Source: Dyella lutea (lineage in GTDB: Bacteria > Pseudomonadota > Gammaproteobacteria > Xanthomonadales > Rhodanobacteraceae). Taken from it: 64,000 nucleotides of DNA. Positions 49,032-57,959 of this stretch are shown piece by piece (position 1 is the first letter of the stretch; the number at the start of each line of letters is the position of its first letter). A model generated the notes under the pieces. That model searched no databases, was not told where the DNA came from, and saw only the letters and a list, made by a program, of their open reading frames with translations. The DNA is taken from positions 21,453 through 85,452 of the forward strand of contig NZ_JAMZEK010000006.1 of the NCBI RefSeq assembly GCF_024158035.1. Direction: 5' to 3'. A program made the translations under genes and the position numbers.

Positions 49032-50396
49032 TCAGTACATCATCGGCACGCGCACCGTGACGGTGGCGTCCGGAGTGTCGCGGGTCACACCGACACCGAG
49101 CGTGAAGTTCAGGGTGCGCTTGCTGTCGTAGCGGTAGGAGCCGCCTACCAGCAGGGTGCCCAGTACGCTGCGCGCCGTCCCCGCCACCTTCTGGCCGTTC
49201 TGCCGGGTGAGCCCTACCAGACTCAGGTCGTAGCCGATGCTGAAGGACGCCTTCTCGTTCAGGGCCAGCCCCATGCCGACGCTGGCATCGACGATGTCTC
49301 CGACCTTCACCGTGCCGAGCGGCTCCTTGCCGCCCGCCAGGACGGTACGTGTGACATGGCTGCGCGGGAAGTTGTGCAGGTAGCTCACGTTGCCGAAGAA
49401 CACCACCGGGTCGGACGGGAACAGCCAGGTCAGGCCGGGCTGCACCGAGTAGAACCCCGAGCCCCGCGGCAGCTCCAGCGGAAGCCCGGTGCCCGTGGTG
49501 TTCTGCACGCAGCGGCTCACGCAGTCGGTGGTGACTTCGAAGGGATCCTTGCCGGTGCGCGACTTCACCCGCAGCCAGCCAATGTAGTAGGGCCGGTCGG
49601 CGCCACCGTCGTTCATCTGGTAGCGCGCGGTGGCCTCGATATCGCCGATGCCGTGGCCATGTGAGGTGAACACCTTGTCGGTGGCGCTGCCGGTGAAGAT
49701 CTCCCGGCTGATCGTGTCGGTGTGCCCGTAGACGTACGGCACCCGCAGTTCCAGCTCCATGCGGTTGTTGACGCCGTAGCGGAATGCCAGCGCGCCCGTC
49801 TGGGTGGTGGTCTTGACCTGCCGCGCATCGACCAGCCCGATCAGCACGGCAGGAATCACCGTGTAGCCGATCAGCGCGACACGCTCGTTGGACGAATAGG
49901 CGAACTGGTACGACGGCTCGACCACGAGCTTGCCGCGTGCCGTCAGTACGCCTGGCTGATCGAAGATCGGAGCCACTTCGGGTGGCCGCTGGTCACGCTC
50001 GGGGGCCTTCCCGACGGGCCGCTCCTGCGACTGCAGGACCGGGGCCGCATCATCCGGCATGGGTAACGCGGCGGCCATGCGCCCGGCCGCAGCCACGTTG
50101 CCCGCTCGTTGCTGGTCGAGCACGTCGGCGCCCACGGCGTGCCGCAAGGCCCGGTAGTCGGCTTCCTGCGCGGCCAGCGCGCGCTTCAATTGGGCGATCT
50201 GCTGGTCCTGTCTGGCGAGTTCGCTGCGCAATGCGTCGAGTTGCGCGGCCTGGTCGGCCAGGTTTTTCCGGATCACGGCGGACAACGGATCCGGATCCGA
50301 CGGCGTCGGCGGGTCCTGCGCGCGGACCGTGCCACCGAGCAGGATCATTCCAGCACAGGCTGCGATGCGCCCGGCTTGACATGCTTTCTGCTTCAT
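49032..50396 (-). CDS. FapF-like outer-membrane protein: coiled coil plus beta-barrel
   Basis: 454 residues. Signal peptide 1-26 (Val-Arg-Ala before Gln-Asp), then a coiled coil at about 40-90 (Leu-Asp-Ala-Leu-Arg-Ser-Glu-Leu and Gln-Gln-Ile-Ala-Gln-Leu-Lys). A linker is followed by a beta-barrel of about 290 residues with alternating polar and aromatic strands and a terminal Val-Pro-Met-Met-Tyr that fits the BAM signal (C-terminal aromatic). FapF, the Pseudomonas amyloid secretion pore, has this architecture and follows FapE at the end of its operon, as here. Homology is inferred from architecture and synteny only. Confidence 0.65.
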   Translation of the reverse strand: MKQKACQAGRIAACAGMILLGGTVRAQDPPTPSDPDPLSAVIRKNLADQAAQLDALRSELARQDQQIAQLKRALAAQEADYRALRHAVGADVLDQQRAGNVAAAGRMAAALPMPDDAAPVLQSQERPVGKAPERDQRPPEVAPIFDQPGVLTARGKLVVEPSYQFAYSSNERVALIGYTVIPAVLIGLVDARQVKTTTQTGALAFRYGVNNRMELELRVPYVYGHTDTISREIFTGSATDKVFTSHGHGIGDIEATARYQMNDGGADRPYYIGWLRVKSRTGKDPFEVTTDCVSRCVQNTTGTGLPLELPRGSGFYSVQPGLTWLFPSDPVVFFGNVSYLHNFPRSHVTRTVLAGGKEPLGTVKVGDIVDASVGMGLALNEKASFSIGYDLSLVGLTRQNGQKVAGTARSVLGTLLVGGSYRYDSKRTLNFTLGVGVTRDTPDATVTVRVPMMY

Positions 50397-50460
50397 CGAG
50401 ATTTCCCCGGCGGTCGGTGGCAGGCAGGTCGTTTCAGGCAGTCGCTCGCGCCCGGCTTCT

Positions 50461-51003
50461 TCACGGGCCCGCGCGGCTGGACATGGCCGCCTGCAGCGAA
50501 CCCTGCAGGTCCACGCCGTTGAGCAGCCCCAGGCCGCTCAACGTCACATCCAGGCGGGTCAAGCTCTGGATGTTCTGGTTGTCAAGGCTGTTCTGGATCA
50601 CTGTTGCGCCGAGGCCTGCGGCCTGCTGGAGCACGGTCGGGTCGACCGTGTTGCCAGGGCCGATCTGGATCAGGTTCACCGCGCCGGTCGCAGCCGCCAG
50701 CGACTCGGCCTGCTGCCGGGTGATGTGCGCGATATCGGGAATCTCTACGCTGCTGCTGGAAACCAGGTTGCCGCCGACATACACCAGTCGGTTGAGGCCG
50801 AACGAGACCACCAGCCCGCGGCCGTCGTCGAAACCGCCGCGCACACCCGCGAGACGCTGGTCGCTGACGGGCCGCCAGGCATGGAACGTACCCAGGGCCG
50901 CTCCCGCGGCAGGAACAGGAGCATCCTGCGCCGAGGCAAGGCCACTGAAGGCGATGCCGCCCAGGACACAGAGGCAACACAGGCAAGTCATGGATCGCTT
51001 CAT
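50461..51003 (-). CDS. Secreted protein at the FapE position of the amyloid-like locus
   Basis: 180 residues with a signal peptide (about 1-26, Cys-rich: Cys-Leu-Cys-Cys-Leu-Cys). The mature part has Gly-Leu-Val-Val-Ser-Phe-Gly-Leu-Asn-Arg-Leu, Val-Ile-Gln-Asn-Ser-Leu-Asp-Asn-Gln-Asn-Ile and a Leu-rich amphipathic end. It lies between the FapD-like peptidase and the FapF-like pore, as FapE does, although the Cys-x-x-Cys pair of Pseudomonas FapE is not seen in the mature part. The Val-Ile-Gln-Asn motif recurs in the neighbouring 51701-52105 product. GGAG precedes the ATG. Confidence 0.6.
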   Translation of the reverse strand: MKRSMTCLCCLCVLGGIAFSGLASAQDAPVPAAGAALGTFHAWRPVSDQRLAGVRGGFDDGRGLVVSFGLNRLVYVGGNLVSSSSVEIPDIAHITRQQAESLAAATGAVNLIQIGPGNTVDPTVLQQAAGLGATVIQNSLDNQNIQSLTRLDVTLSGLGLLNGVDLQGSLQAAMSSRAGP

Positions 51004-51014
51004 CGCAGACTCCT

Positions 51015-51704
51015 TCAGATGTCGCCCGGTCCGCGACGCGGCATCACGATGCCCTCGAGCCCGCGGCGGTCGATGGCCAGCCCGAGCGGTGCCAGCGGAG
51101 CCACGCGCCAATCCTGCGGACTGTTGAAGATGGCCAGCCCGCGCCGGTTGTGAATCACGAAGACCAAGTGCGTCTTCCAGGCCGCCTCAAACTGCCGCAG
51201 CGGTATCGAGCGCGTCCCCATGGCAGGGTCGCCCACCAGCACCCGCCCGTCCCGCAGGCCCTTGATCACCACGAAGTGGTGATAGCCGCGCTCGTCGATC
51301 AACACGATCGCCGGCAGATGCTCCTGCCGGAGCTTTTCCAGCGGCACCTCGAAGCCATCGGCGTCGAACCCGTGCGCGGCGAGAAAGCGCTTGATGTCGA
51401 GCAGGGAGAAGCCCTCGCGATTGATCTTCGCCCGGTCGCCATGCGCATACATCTGGGCGAACGCGGTCTGCTCGCTCATCGGATAGTCGTACTGGTAGGT
51501 AAGCAGGGTGGCCACGGCGGCCGATCCACAGCTGAAGTCGTACTTCTGCCGGATCGTGTTGCGGAAGCGCGCCTCTTTCAGGCTCGTCACGTGCAGTGTG
51601 TAGACCCCGCCTGACACGCCCTGCAACTCCACCGGCGCTCGCGCAGCGGCCGCCAGCGGAAGGCAGCCGAACAGCCAGAGCAGCAGCGGCGACCATCGCT
51701 TCAT
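51015..51704 (-). CDS. FapD-like C39-family cysteine peptidase, secreted
   Basis: 229 residues with a signal peptide (about 1-21). C39 core: Arg-Asn-Thr-Ile-Arg-Gln-Lys-Tyr-Asp-Phe-Ser-Cys-Gly-Ser-Ala-Ala with the catalytic Cys, Gly-Tyr-His-His-Phe-Val-Val-Ile-Lys-Gly with the catalytic His, and Val-Gly-Asp-Pro-Ala-Met-Gly with the Asp. Gly-Phe-Ser-Leu-Leu-Asp-Ile-Lys-Arg-Phe is also typical of FapD. FapD supports export and assembly of Fap amyloid (family knowledge). The start at 51704 overlaps the previous stop by 4 nt; the longer open frame is unsupported. Confidence 0.82.
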   Translation of the reverse strand: MKRWSPLLLWLFGCLPLAAAARAPVELQGVSGGVYTLHVTSLKEARFRNTIRQKYDFSCGSAAVATLLTYQYDYPMSEQTAFAQMYAHGDRAKINREGFSLLDIKRFLAAHGFDADGFEVPLEKLRQEHLPAIVLIDERGYHHFVVIKGLRDGRVLVGDPAMGTRSIPLRQFEAAWKTHLVFVIHNRRGLAIFNSPQDWRVAPLAPLGLAIDRRGLEGIVMPRRGPGDI

Positions 51705-52105
51705 GGCTGCAGCTTCACGCTGATGATCGTGGCGTTCTGGATCAGCACGCCGTTGCCGGTGTTCTGGATCACCATCGGCAGGCCGGTCGCTCCATCGAAC
51801 GATCCGGAGCTGATCACGTTGCTTCCGCTCACCGCGTGATCGATCTGGTTGTTGCCCACCGTTCCGGTAAGTGTCATCTCCTGGCTGACTTCGGTACCGC
51901 CGCTGAGACGGCCCAGCGTCGCAGCATCGACTCGTGGCCCCAGACCATCGACCCGCCCGGCCGGGATCCCCGCCGTGCTGCGCATGGGCGCGGCAGACGG
52001 CTGAGAGAGTGTGACGGGTGCCGCCGGGTTTTCTGCTGCGAGGCTCCACGGCGCAAACATCGCTCCAAGCAGAACCAGCCCACGTCGCGCACTGACTGAT
52101 CGCAT
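51701..52105 (-). CDS. Small secreted protein of the amyloid-like locus
   Basis: 134 residues with a signal peptide (about 1-24). The mature chain is rich in Gly, Asn, Thr and Ser with beta-prone stretches (Glu-Met-Thr-Leu-Thr-Gly-Thr-Val-Gly-Asn-Asn-Gln-Ile) and ends with Val-Ile-Gln-Asn-Thr-Gly-Asn-Gly-Val-Leu-Ile-Gln-Asn. The same Gln-Asn-(Ser/Thr)-Gly-x-Gly-x-Leu-x-Gln pattern closes the larger Gly-rich protein upstream. It could be a FapA/FapB-like chaperone or minor amyloid subunit. It is translationally coupled to the peptidase gene. Confidence 0.6.
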   Translation of the reverse strand: MRSVSARRGLVLLGAMFAPWSLAAENPAAPVTLSQPSAAPMRSTAGIPAGRVDGLGPRVDAATLGRLSGGTEVSQEMTLTGTVGNNQIDHAVSGSNVISSGSFDGATGLPMVIQNTGNGVLIQNATIISVKLQP

Positions 52106-52241
52106 GGCCTTGTCTCCGGTCGCTTCCGCGCCACCGCCACGCTACGCGGCAGCACGCGATGGCCATCCACCGGGCAATCGCTCCCGGTATCCGGCACAAA
52201 GTCGCGGGGCGCCCGAGGCGCCCCGCGACGTTTCCCTGCGC

Positions 52242-53144
52242 TTATGGCCCGACGTTGAGATTCGCCTGGACATTCACGCTTTGCTGGACCAGGGCCCCGA
52301 TGCCGCTGTTCTGCGCCATCACGGTCACGCCAGCGGCCGCCGCCGCGGCGCCGTCCATGTGGTTGGACATGTCGAACATGCCCGCATCGACGGCATTGGA
52401 CCCGCCGTTGCCACCCGTGCCGCCATTGCCGGCAAGCGCCGAACCGCCGGCTCCGGCCGCGCCGGCCCCACCCATGCCGCCGGCACCACCGGTGGCATCG
52501 GACGCGCCGCTGCTGCCGCCGGAGGCGGTCGCCGAGCCGCTGGCGCTGCTGTTGCTGCCACCCGTCGCGCTGCCGCCGGCCCAGCTGCCGCTTCCGCCGG
52601 AAGCCGTGCTGGTGTTGGTGCCACCACCACGCGACCGCGCGTGCGCATCGGCATAGTTGTCACCGTTGCTGTCGCCGCCCCAGGCGCCGGCATATCCCGC
52701 CGCATCGCCGCTGGCCGCCCCGCTGCCGCCGACGTGGCCACTGCGGGAAGAGGCATTGCCGCCGTCGCCGCCCGACCCGCCGCCGCCGCCGCGGCCGTTG
52801 CCACCGTAGGCGTCGCCGCCGTAGCCGCCCGAGCCGCCGTTGGCATCACCGAAGTTCTTGGCCACGTTGCCGATATCGCGAACATGGATATCCGTAACCG
52901 CGCCGTCGAGCCGGCTGGTGGCAATCGCCCTGTTGCTGTTGAACGAGCTGGCGATCGACGAGGTGGAGGTACTGCTGTTGTTTGCCGATGCGCTTCCCTG
53001 GCCCGTGGCATACGCGTCCGCGTTCGCCGAGGAATTGGCCTGGGCACTGGGTCCGGCTCCGCCGGTCTGGGTCTTGTCCGCCATCGCCGGGAGCGTGAAT
53101 CCCAGGCCAAGGCATACCGCTGTCACGAGAAGAGTTTTGCGCAT
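52242..53144 (-). CDS. Gly/Ser/Ala-rich secreted protein, candidate amyloid subunit
   Basis: 300 residues. Signal peptide (about 1-22, Ala-Met-Ala before Asp-Lys-Thr). The N-terminal third is rich in Ser, Asn and Ala; the centre (about 95-265) consists of Gly-Gly, Gly-Asn, Gly-Ser and Ala-Ser-Gly repeats; the C-terminus is Gln-Asn-Ser-Gly-Ile-Gly-Ala-Leu-Val-Gln-Gln-Ser-Val-Asn-Val, reminiscent of amyloid-prone FapB/FapC or curlin repeats. First gene of the locus, 136 nt before the next. ATG 53144 follows CGGAGAA. There is no Cys in the mature part, as usual for secreted amyloid subunits. Confidence 0.6.
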   Translation of the reverse strand: MRKTLLVTAVCLGLGFTLPAMADKTQTGGAGPSAQANSSANADAYATGQGSASANNSSTSTSSIASSFNSNRAIATSRLDGAVTDIHVRDIGNVAKNFGDANGGSGGYGGDAYGGNGRGGGGGSGGDGGNASSRSGHVGGSGAASGDAAGYAGAWGGDSNGDNYADAHARSRGGGTNTSTASGGSGSWAGGSATGGSNSSASGSATASGGSSGASDATGGAGGMGGAGAAGAGGSALAGNGGTGGNGGSNAVDAGMFDMSNHMDGAAAAAAGVTVMAQNSGIGALVQQSVNVQANLNVGP

Positions 53145-53487
53145 GATCGTTCTCCGGAGCATCGCGTTATCCCCCTGCTTCTTGTCTTACGGTCGCCAAG
53201 CTGCTTGGCAACATGCGTGCCACGTGCTGCGCGACCTCTCCGGCTGTTGCTGGCGCATGGAAAATCAATGATTTGAGCAACCTGCCAAACCTGCGGTGCG
53301 CATCGACCAATGCGCGAAAGGCGGCCACCTGTTTCATCGATGAAGCACCGCTGCGCGCGCCTCGTGCCCCACGGATGCCGTGAGTTCACCGAACTGGCGG
53401 GCCCGGAGGCCAGGCACCCTCCGGGAGAGGGTGTATCACCGCTGTTACAGGTTGTATCCGCGCGGATCGGGGCCGACGCGCAATAAA
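53145..53487. other. Non-coding region upstream of the amyloid-like locus
   Basis: It should hold the promoter of the minus-strand locus. I see GCCAAG-CTG-CTTGGC (53195-53209), a short perfect inverted repeat about 50 nt before the start. A sigma54 site was looked for and not found. No open frame with a credible start lies here. An A-rich run begins at about 53484 and leads into the prpC terminator. Confidence 0.5.
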
Positions 53488-53497
53488 AAAGAAAAAA

Positions 53498-53512
53498 GGG
53501 GCCGCAGCCCCT
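53498..53512 (-). terminator. prpC terminator
   Basis: GGGGC-CGCA-GCCCC with an A-rich run on the plus strand (T-rich on the transcript) 25 nt past the prpC stop. Confidence 0.7.
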
Positions 53513-53536
53513 CTTCCCCTGTGACGACCTGATCCG

Positions 53537-54682
53537 TCAGCGCTTGTCGATCGGCACGTAGGTCTGGTCTTCCGGACCGGTGTAGTTCGCGCTCGGCCGG
53601 ATGATCTTGCCGTCCTGGCGCTGCTCGATCACGTGCGCGCTCCAGCCGGAGGTGCGGGCGATCACGAACAGCGGCGTGAACATGGCGGTCGGCACGCCCA
53701 TCATGTGGTACGCGCTGGCCGAGTACCAGTCGAGGTTGGGGAACATCTTCTTGAGGTCCCACATCAGCTTCTCGATCCGCTCGGACACCTCGAACAGGGT
53801 CGGGTTGCCGCCGTCGGTGCACAGCTTGCGCGAGATCTCCTTGATGATCTCGTTGCGCGGGTCGGACACCGTGTACACCGGATGGCCGAAGCCGATGATG
53901 ATCTCCTTGCGCTCGACGCGGGCACGAATGTCGGCCTCGGCATCGGCGGCATTGCGATAGCGCGCGATGATCTCCATCGCCACCTCGTTGGCGCCACCGT
54001 GCTTCGGGCCGCGCAGTGCACCGATCGCGCCGGTGATCGAGGAGTACATGTCCGAACCGGTGCCGGCGATCACGCGGGCGGTGAAGGTCGAGGCGTTGAA
54101 CTCGTGCTCGGCATACAGCACCAGCGACTTGTCCAGCGAGTGCGCGTGCAGCTCGCTCGGCTTCCTGCCGTGCAGCAGATGCAGGAAGTGCGCGGCGATG
54201 GTCTCGTCGTCGGTCTCGGTCTCGATGCGCTTGCCGTTGTGGCTGAAGTGGTACCAGTACAGCAGCATCGAACCGAAGCTGGCCATCAGGCGATCGGCGA
54301 TGTCGCGCGCGCCGGTGAGGTTGTGGTCTTCCTTTTCCGGCAGCACGGTGCCCAGCACCGAGCAGCCGGTGCGCAGCACGTCCATCGGATGGGTGGCGGC
54401 CGGCAGCAGCTCCATCGCCGCCTTCACCGGCGCCGGCAGGCCCCGCAGGCGCTTCAGCCGGGCCTTGTAGTTCTGCAGCTCCGTCCAGTTCGGCAGCACG
54501 CCGTAGACCAGCAGGTGCGCCACTTCCTCGAAGCAGCCCTTGGCCGCCAGGTCATGGATGTCGTAGCCGCGGTAATGCAGGTCGTTGCCGCTGCGGCCGA
54601 CCGTGCACAGCGCGGTGTTGCCGGCGGCGACGCCGGACAGCGCGACGGATTTCTTCGGCTTGGGCAGGGTTTGCTCGGTCAT
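53537..54682 (-). CDS. prpC: 2-methylcitrate synthase PrpC
   Basis: 381 residues, short type II-like citrate synthase condensing propionyl-CoA with oxaloacetate. Active-site segments: [21 protein letters not shown] and Asn-Leu-Asp-Trp-Tyr. Assignment to PrpC rather than GltA follows from its length and the prpB gene upstream. ATG 54682 is the family start (Met-Thr-Glu-Gln-Thr). Confidence 0.93.
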   Translation of the reverse strand: MTEQTLPKPKKSVALSGVAAGNTALCTVGRSGNDLHYRGYDIHDLAAKGCFEEVAHLLVYGVLPNWTELQNYKARLKRLRGLPAPVKAAMELLPAATHPMDVLRTGCSVLGTVLPEKEDHNLTGARDIADRLMASFGSMLLYWYHFSHNGKRIETETDDETIAAHFLHLLHGRKPSELHAHSLDKSLVLYAEHEFNASTFTARVIAGTGSDMYSSITGAIGALRGPKHGGANEVAMEIIARYRNAADAEADIRARVERKEIIIGFGHPVYTVSDPRNEIIKEISRKLCTDGGNPTLFEVSERIEKLMWDLKKMFPNLDWYSASAYHMMGVPTAMFTPLFVIARTSGWSAHVIEQRQDGKIIRPSANYTGPEDQTYVPIDKR

Positions 54683-54740
54683 GGTGGATCTCCTGGTGCG
54701 AATGGCGCGAGCCATGCGGCCCGGCATGTCATTGCCTGTC

Positions 54741-54823
54741 TGTAGGAGCCCGCTGGCGGGCGATGCTTATGCTCCTGATCGACATCAAAGCGAGAAGAGC
54801 ATCGCCCGCGAGCGGGCCCTACT
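54741..54823. repeat. REP-like palindromic element between prpB and prpC
   Basis: TGTAGGAGCCCGCTGGCGGG (from 54741) is matched in reverse by GCATCGCCCGC...GCGGGCCCTAC ending about 54823, giving a long imperfect hairpin. This type of GTAGGAGCCCGC element is widely repeated in pseudomonads and xanthomonads (recalled). In the prpBC transcript it could protect the upstream prpB mRNA. Confidence 0.65.
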
Positions 54824-54834
54824 GTTGTCGTGGG

Positions 54835-55722
54835 TCAGCCCTTGGTCTTGGCGAACAGCGCGTCGAGCTTGTCCTCGTAGGCGTGGTAGCCGAGGAAGTC
54901 GTACAGCTCGGCGCGCGTCTGCAGCGTGTCGATGAGGTTCTTCTGGGTGCCTTCGCGGCGCACCGTCTCGTAGAACTTCAGCGCGGCCTTGTTCATGGCG
55001 CGATAGGCGCCGCAGCAGTACAGCGCGATGTCCACGTTGGCCGAGCGCAACTCGTCGGTGGTGAAGAACGGGGTGGAGCCGAACTCGGTGAGGTTGGCCA
55101 GGATCGGCACGTTCACCGCCGCCTTGAACTTGCGGTAGTCGTCCAGCGTCTTCATCGCCTCGGGAAAGATCATGTCCGCGCCGGCCTCGACGTAGGCGCA
55201 GGCGCGATCGATCGCCGCGTCGATGCCCTCGGCGGCGGCGGCGTCGGTGCGCGCCATGATCACGAAACCCGCGTCGGTGCGGGCATCCACCGCGGCCTTC
55301 ACGCGGTCGACCATCTCCTCGGTCGGCACCACTTCCTTGCCCGGACGATGACCGCAGCGCTTCTGCCCGACCTGGTCCTCGATGTGCACGGCGGCGACGC
55401 CGACGTTGATGAACGACCTGATCGTGCGCCCGATGTTGAACGCGCCACCCCAGCCGGTATCGATGTCGACCAGCAGCGGCATGCCGGTGGCGTCCACGAT
55501 GCGGCGCGCGTCGGTGAGCACGTCTTCCATCGTGCTGATCCCCAGGTCCGGCATGCCCAGCGAGTTGGCGGCCACGCCGCCGCCGGACAGGTACAGCGCC
55601 TTGTAGCCGACCCGCTTCGCCATCAGGCCCGCATAGGCGGTGATGGCGCCCATCACCTGCAGCGGTGTCTCTTCGGAAAGGGCGGCGCGGAAACGCGCAC
55701 CGGCGGAGGCTTGGGCTGTCAT
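54835..55722 (-). CDS. prpB: 2-methylisocitrate lyase PrpB
   Basis: 295 residues of the isocitrate-lyase/PEP-mutase superfamily; cleaves 2-methylisocitrate to pyruvate and succinate. Landmarks: [22 protein letters not shown] and the catalytic loop Gln-Lys-Arg-Cys-Gly-His. GGAGA precedes the ATG. Upstream gene of the prpB-prpC pair, divergent from the HTH-citrate synthase gene. Confidence 0.95.
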   Translation of the reverse strand: MTAQASAGARFRAALSEETPLQVMGAITAYAGLMAKRVGYKALYLSGGGVAANSLGMPDLGISTMEDVLTDARRIVDATGMPLLVDIDTGWGGAFNIGRTIRSFINVGVAAVHIEDQVGQKRCGHRPGKEVVPTEEMVDRVKAAVDARTDAGFVIMARTDAAAAEGIDAAIDRACAYVEAGADMIFPEAMKTLDDYRKFKAAVNVPILANLTEFGSTPFFTTDELRSANVDIALYCCGAYRAMNKAALKFYETVRREGTQKNLIDTLQTRAELYDFLGYHAYEDKLDALFAKTKG

Positions 55723-55848
55723 GGGGAATCTCCTGAATCGCATAGTGTAGGCGACGGGGTCGGGCGCGGTGCTGCGACGCGACAGTGCACACCCGTCGTG
55801 GCCAGCCACCGGTTTTCGCTGCCGCGCACTGTAGGCCGACGAAATAGG

Positions 55849-55875
55849 TTGATCAATCTTGATCAAAATGATCAA
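55849..55875. promoter_or_regulatory. Triple TGATCA operator in the prpB/regulator intergenic region
   Basis: Three copies of the palindrome TGATCA at 55850-55855, 55860-55865 and 55869-55874, the first two as TTGATCAA, spaced about one helical turn so that all face the same side. They end 10 nt before the start of the HTH-citrate synthase fusion gene and within the 162-nt divergent region with prpB. Best read as the binding site of that regulator. Confidence 0.6.
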
Positions 55876-55884
55876 CATATCGAC

Positions 55885-57102
55885 ATGGCCAGCGACTATC
55901 TCTCCGCACAGGACGCAGCCGAACGCCTCGGCGTCAGCCTGGCGACGCTCTACGCGTACGTCAGCCGCGGCAAGATCGACTCTCGCCCCGGCCCCGATGG
56001 CCGCAGCCGGATCTATCTCGCCGAAGACGTCGCGCAACTGATCGAGCGGCGCCAGGCCGGGCGCGGTGCGGCGCAGGGAGCGGCGCACAGCCTCACCTGG
56101 GGACTGCCGGTGATGGAGACACGGATCTCGCTGATCCGCCCGCACGGCCACTATTACCGGGGGCAGTCTGCGTTGGCACTGGCCCGGGACGGCGCCTCGC
56201 TGGAACAGGTGGCCCGGCTGCTGTGGGACGCACTGGCGCAGGACCCCTTCGCTGCGCCGCCCCGGCGCAGCTGGCCGGCGGAAGTCGCCGGGCTGATGCG
56301 TCATGCGGACCTTCCGCCGCTGGAACGGACCGCCGCCGCACTTCCCCTGCTCGGGCTCAGCGCCGACTATCCGCACAGCAGCGATCCCGAACAGCAGCGC
56401 CTTGCCGCCGCACAGCTTCTGCGGGAAACGGCCGCCCTGCTCTGCCGGGCGGAGCCGGATGCGCAGCCGATCCACGCCCGTGTGGCCGCCTGCTGGCAAC
56501 CGAACGCCAGGGAAATGCCCGAGCTGCTGCGTGTCGCGCTAGTGCTGTGTGCCGACCACGAACTGAACGCCTCGGCCTTTGCCACGCGCGTCGCTGCATC
56601 CACCGGAGCCAGCCTGCATGCAGCGGTGGGGGCCGGTCTGGCGGCTCTGTCGGGACCGAAGCACGGCGGCGCCACGGCTCGCGCCCATGCCCTGCTCCGC
56701 CAGGCGTCACGGGAACGCGATGCCGAAGTGCTGGTGCGCGACCTGCTCCGCCGTGGCGAACCGCTGGCCGGGTTCGGGCATCCGCTCTATCCCGAGGGGG
56801 ATCCCCGCGCATCTTTGCTGCTCGATACGCTGGCACGGCAGCATCCGCGGCGGAGTTCGGTCGCAAGCATCCAGCGGCTGACCGGCGCGGTGGAGGCCGC
56901 CTCCGGGCAGCATCCCAGTCTGGACTTCGCATTGGCAGCAATCGCCATCACCTATGGCTGGGAGGCCGGACGCGGCCTGGCCGTGTTCGCCGCCAGCCGC
57001 ATGGCCGGCTGGCTGGCCCACGCCCTGGAGCAGCGGGCGGAGGGCGGACTCATCCGGCCCCGCGCCACTTACGCCGGCCTCATGCCGCCCCGGACAGAGT
57101 GA
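55885..57102 (+). CDS. HTH-citrate synthase fusion, candidate propionate regulator
   Basis: 405 residues. The N-terminus (1-55) is a MerR/excisionase-type helix-turn-helix ([22 protein letters not shown]). Residues 70-400 are a complete citrate synthase fold retaining His225, His260 (Gly-Pro-Lys-His-Gly-Gly), His299 (Gly-Phe-Gly-His-Pro-Leu-Tyr) and Asp347. The sequence between active-site motifs differs strongly from PrpC. It is divergent from prpB with palindromes in front of it, so it probably senses a methylcitrate-cycle ligand through the synthase fold and controls the prp genes. Catalysis is not excluded. ATG 55885 marks the first HTH residues. Confidence 0.8.
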   Translation: MASDYLSAQDAAERLGVSLATLYAYVSRGKIDSRPGPDGRSRIYLAEDVAQLIERRQAGRGAAQGAAHSLTWGLPVMETRISLIRPHGHYYRGQSALALARDGASLEQVARLLWDALAQDPFAAPPRRSWPAEVAGLMRHADLPPLERTAAALPLLGLSADYPHSSDPEQQRLAAAQLLRETAALLCRAEPDAQPIHARVAACWQPNAREMPELLRVALVLCADHELNASAFATRVAASTGASLHAAVGAGLAALSGPKHGGATARAHALLRQASRERDAEVLVRDLLRRGEPLAGFGHPLYPEGDPRASLLLDTLARQHPRRSSVASIQRLTGAVEAASGQHPSLDFALAAIAITYGWEAGRGLAVFAASRMAGWLAHALEQRAEGGLIRPRATYAGLMPPRTE

Positions 57103-57129
57103 AGTGCGGGAGCGAATATCAATAGATAA

Positions 57130-57163
57130 AGCAAATCGACACTATCCAATCAATCGATTTGCT
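57130..57163. promoter_or_regulatory. Inverted repeat upstream of ahpC
   Basis: AGCAAATCGA (57130-57139) and its exact complement (57154-57163), 14-nt spacer, in an AT-rich pocket 91 nt before the ahpC start. This is a likely binding site for a redox regulator. The spacing of ATAG/CTAT elements does not fit the four-part OxyR consensus, so the regulator is left open. Confidence 0.5.
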
Positions 57164-57253
57164 GCATCGCACAGCAAGCCCGTAAGCTACAAGCATTGGC
57201 TTCGGCGATGCCCGCCGCGCCAACCCACCATCCACCAACCACAGGAAGCTGCA

Positions 57254-57817
57254 ATGTCCCTGATCAACACCGAAATCAAGCCGTTCAAGGCGAATGCGTT
57301 CAAGGATGGCAAGTTCATCGAAGTGACCGACGCCTCCATGAAGGGCAAGTGGTCTGTCGTGATCTTCATGCCGGCCGCCTTCACCTTCAACTGCCCGACC
57401 GAGGTCGAGGACGCTGCCGATCACTATGAGGAGTTCAAGAAGGCCGGCGCCGAGGTGTACATCGTCACCACCGACACCCACTTCTCGCACAAGGTGTGGC
57501 ACGAGACCTCGCCGGCGGTGGGCAAGGCCAAGTTCGCCCTGGTCGGCGATCCGACCCACCAGCTGACCCGCGCGTTCGACGTGCACATCGAAGAGGAAGG
57601 CCTGGCCCTGCGCGGCACCTTCATCATCAATCCGGAAGGCGTGATCAAGACGCTGGAAATCCACGACAACGCGATCGCCCGCGACGTCACCGAGACCCTG
57701 CGCAAGCTCAAGGCCGCCCAGTACGTCGCCGCCCACCCGAACGAGGTGTGCCCGGCCAAGTGGAAGGAAGGCGAGAAGACCCTCGCCCCGTCGCTGGACC
57801 TGGTCGGCAAGATTTGA
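57254..57817 (+). CDS. ahpC: Alkyl hydroperoxide reductase, peroxiredoxin subunit
   Basis: 187 residues, typical 2-Cys peroxiredoxin reducing H2O2 and organic peroxides. Peroxidatic Cys47 in Phe-Thr-Phe-Asn-Cys-Pro-Thr-Glu, resolving Cys166 in Glu-Val-Cys-Pro-Ala-Lys-Trp. AGGAAG precedes the ATG. It is reduced by AhpF, encoded 142 nt downstream. Confidence 0.97.
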   Translation: MSLINTEIKPFKANAFKDGKFIEVTDASMKGKWSVVIFMPAAFTFNCPTEVEDAADHYEEFKKAGAEVYIVTTDTHFSHKVWHETSPAVGKAKFALVGDPTHQLTRAFDVHIEEEGLALRGTFIINPEGVIKTLEIHDNAIARDVTETLRKLKAAQYVAAHPNEVCPAKWKEGEKTLAPSLDLVGKI

Positions 57818-57959
57818 TGCCGCCCGGCGCGCGCATCGCCCCGATGCGCGCGCCCGGTCCGCGACTCTCCCGGCCCCTTCGTTCTCCCATCGAACGCTCG
57901 CGACGCCCGGGGTTTCCCCGGGCGCTCGCCAGACTCACCCCATCACCAGGGATATCGCC

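Noticed and set aside
53163..53340. A sigma54 promoter for the amyloid-like locus
   Set aside because: A TGGCA...TTGCT resemblance exists on the minus strand, but the GG-to-GC spacing is 6 rather than 10 nt.
53537..54682. GltA (ordinary citrate synthase) instead of PrpC
   Set aside because: The protein is the short PrpC type, its neighbour upstream is prpB, and prpE and prpD are nearby.
57121..57163. A canonical OxyR site before ahpC
   Set aside because: ATAG and CTAT elements are present but not at the required spacing; only the inverted repeat is reported.
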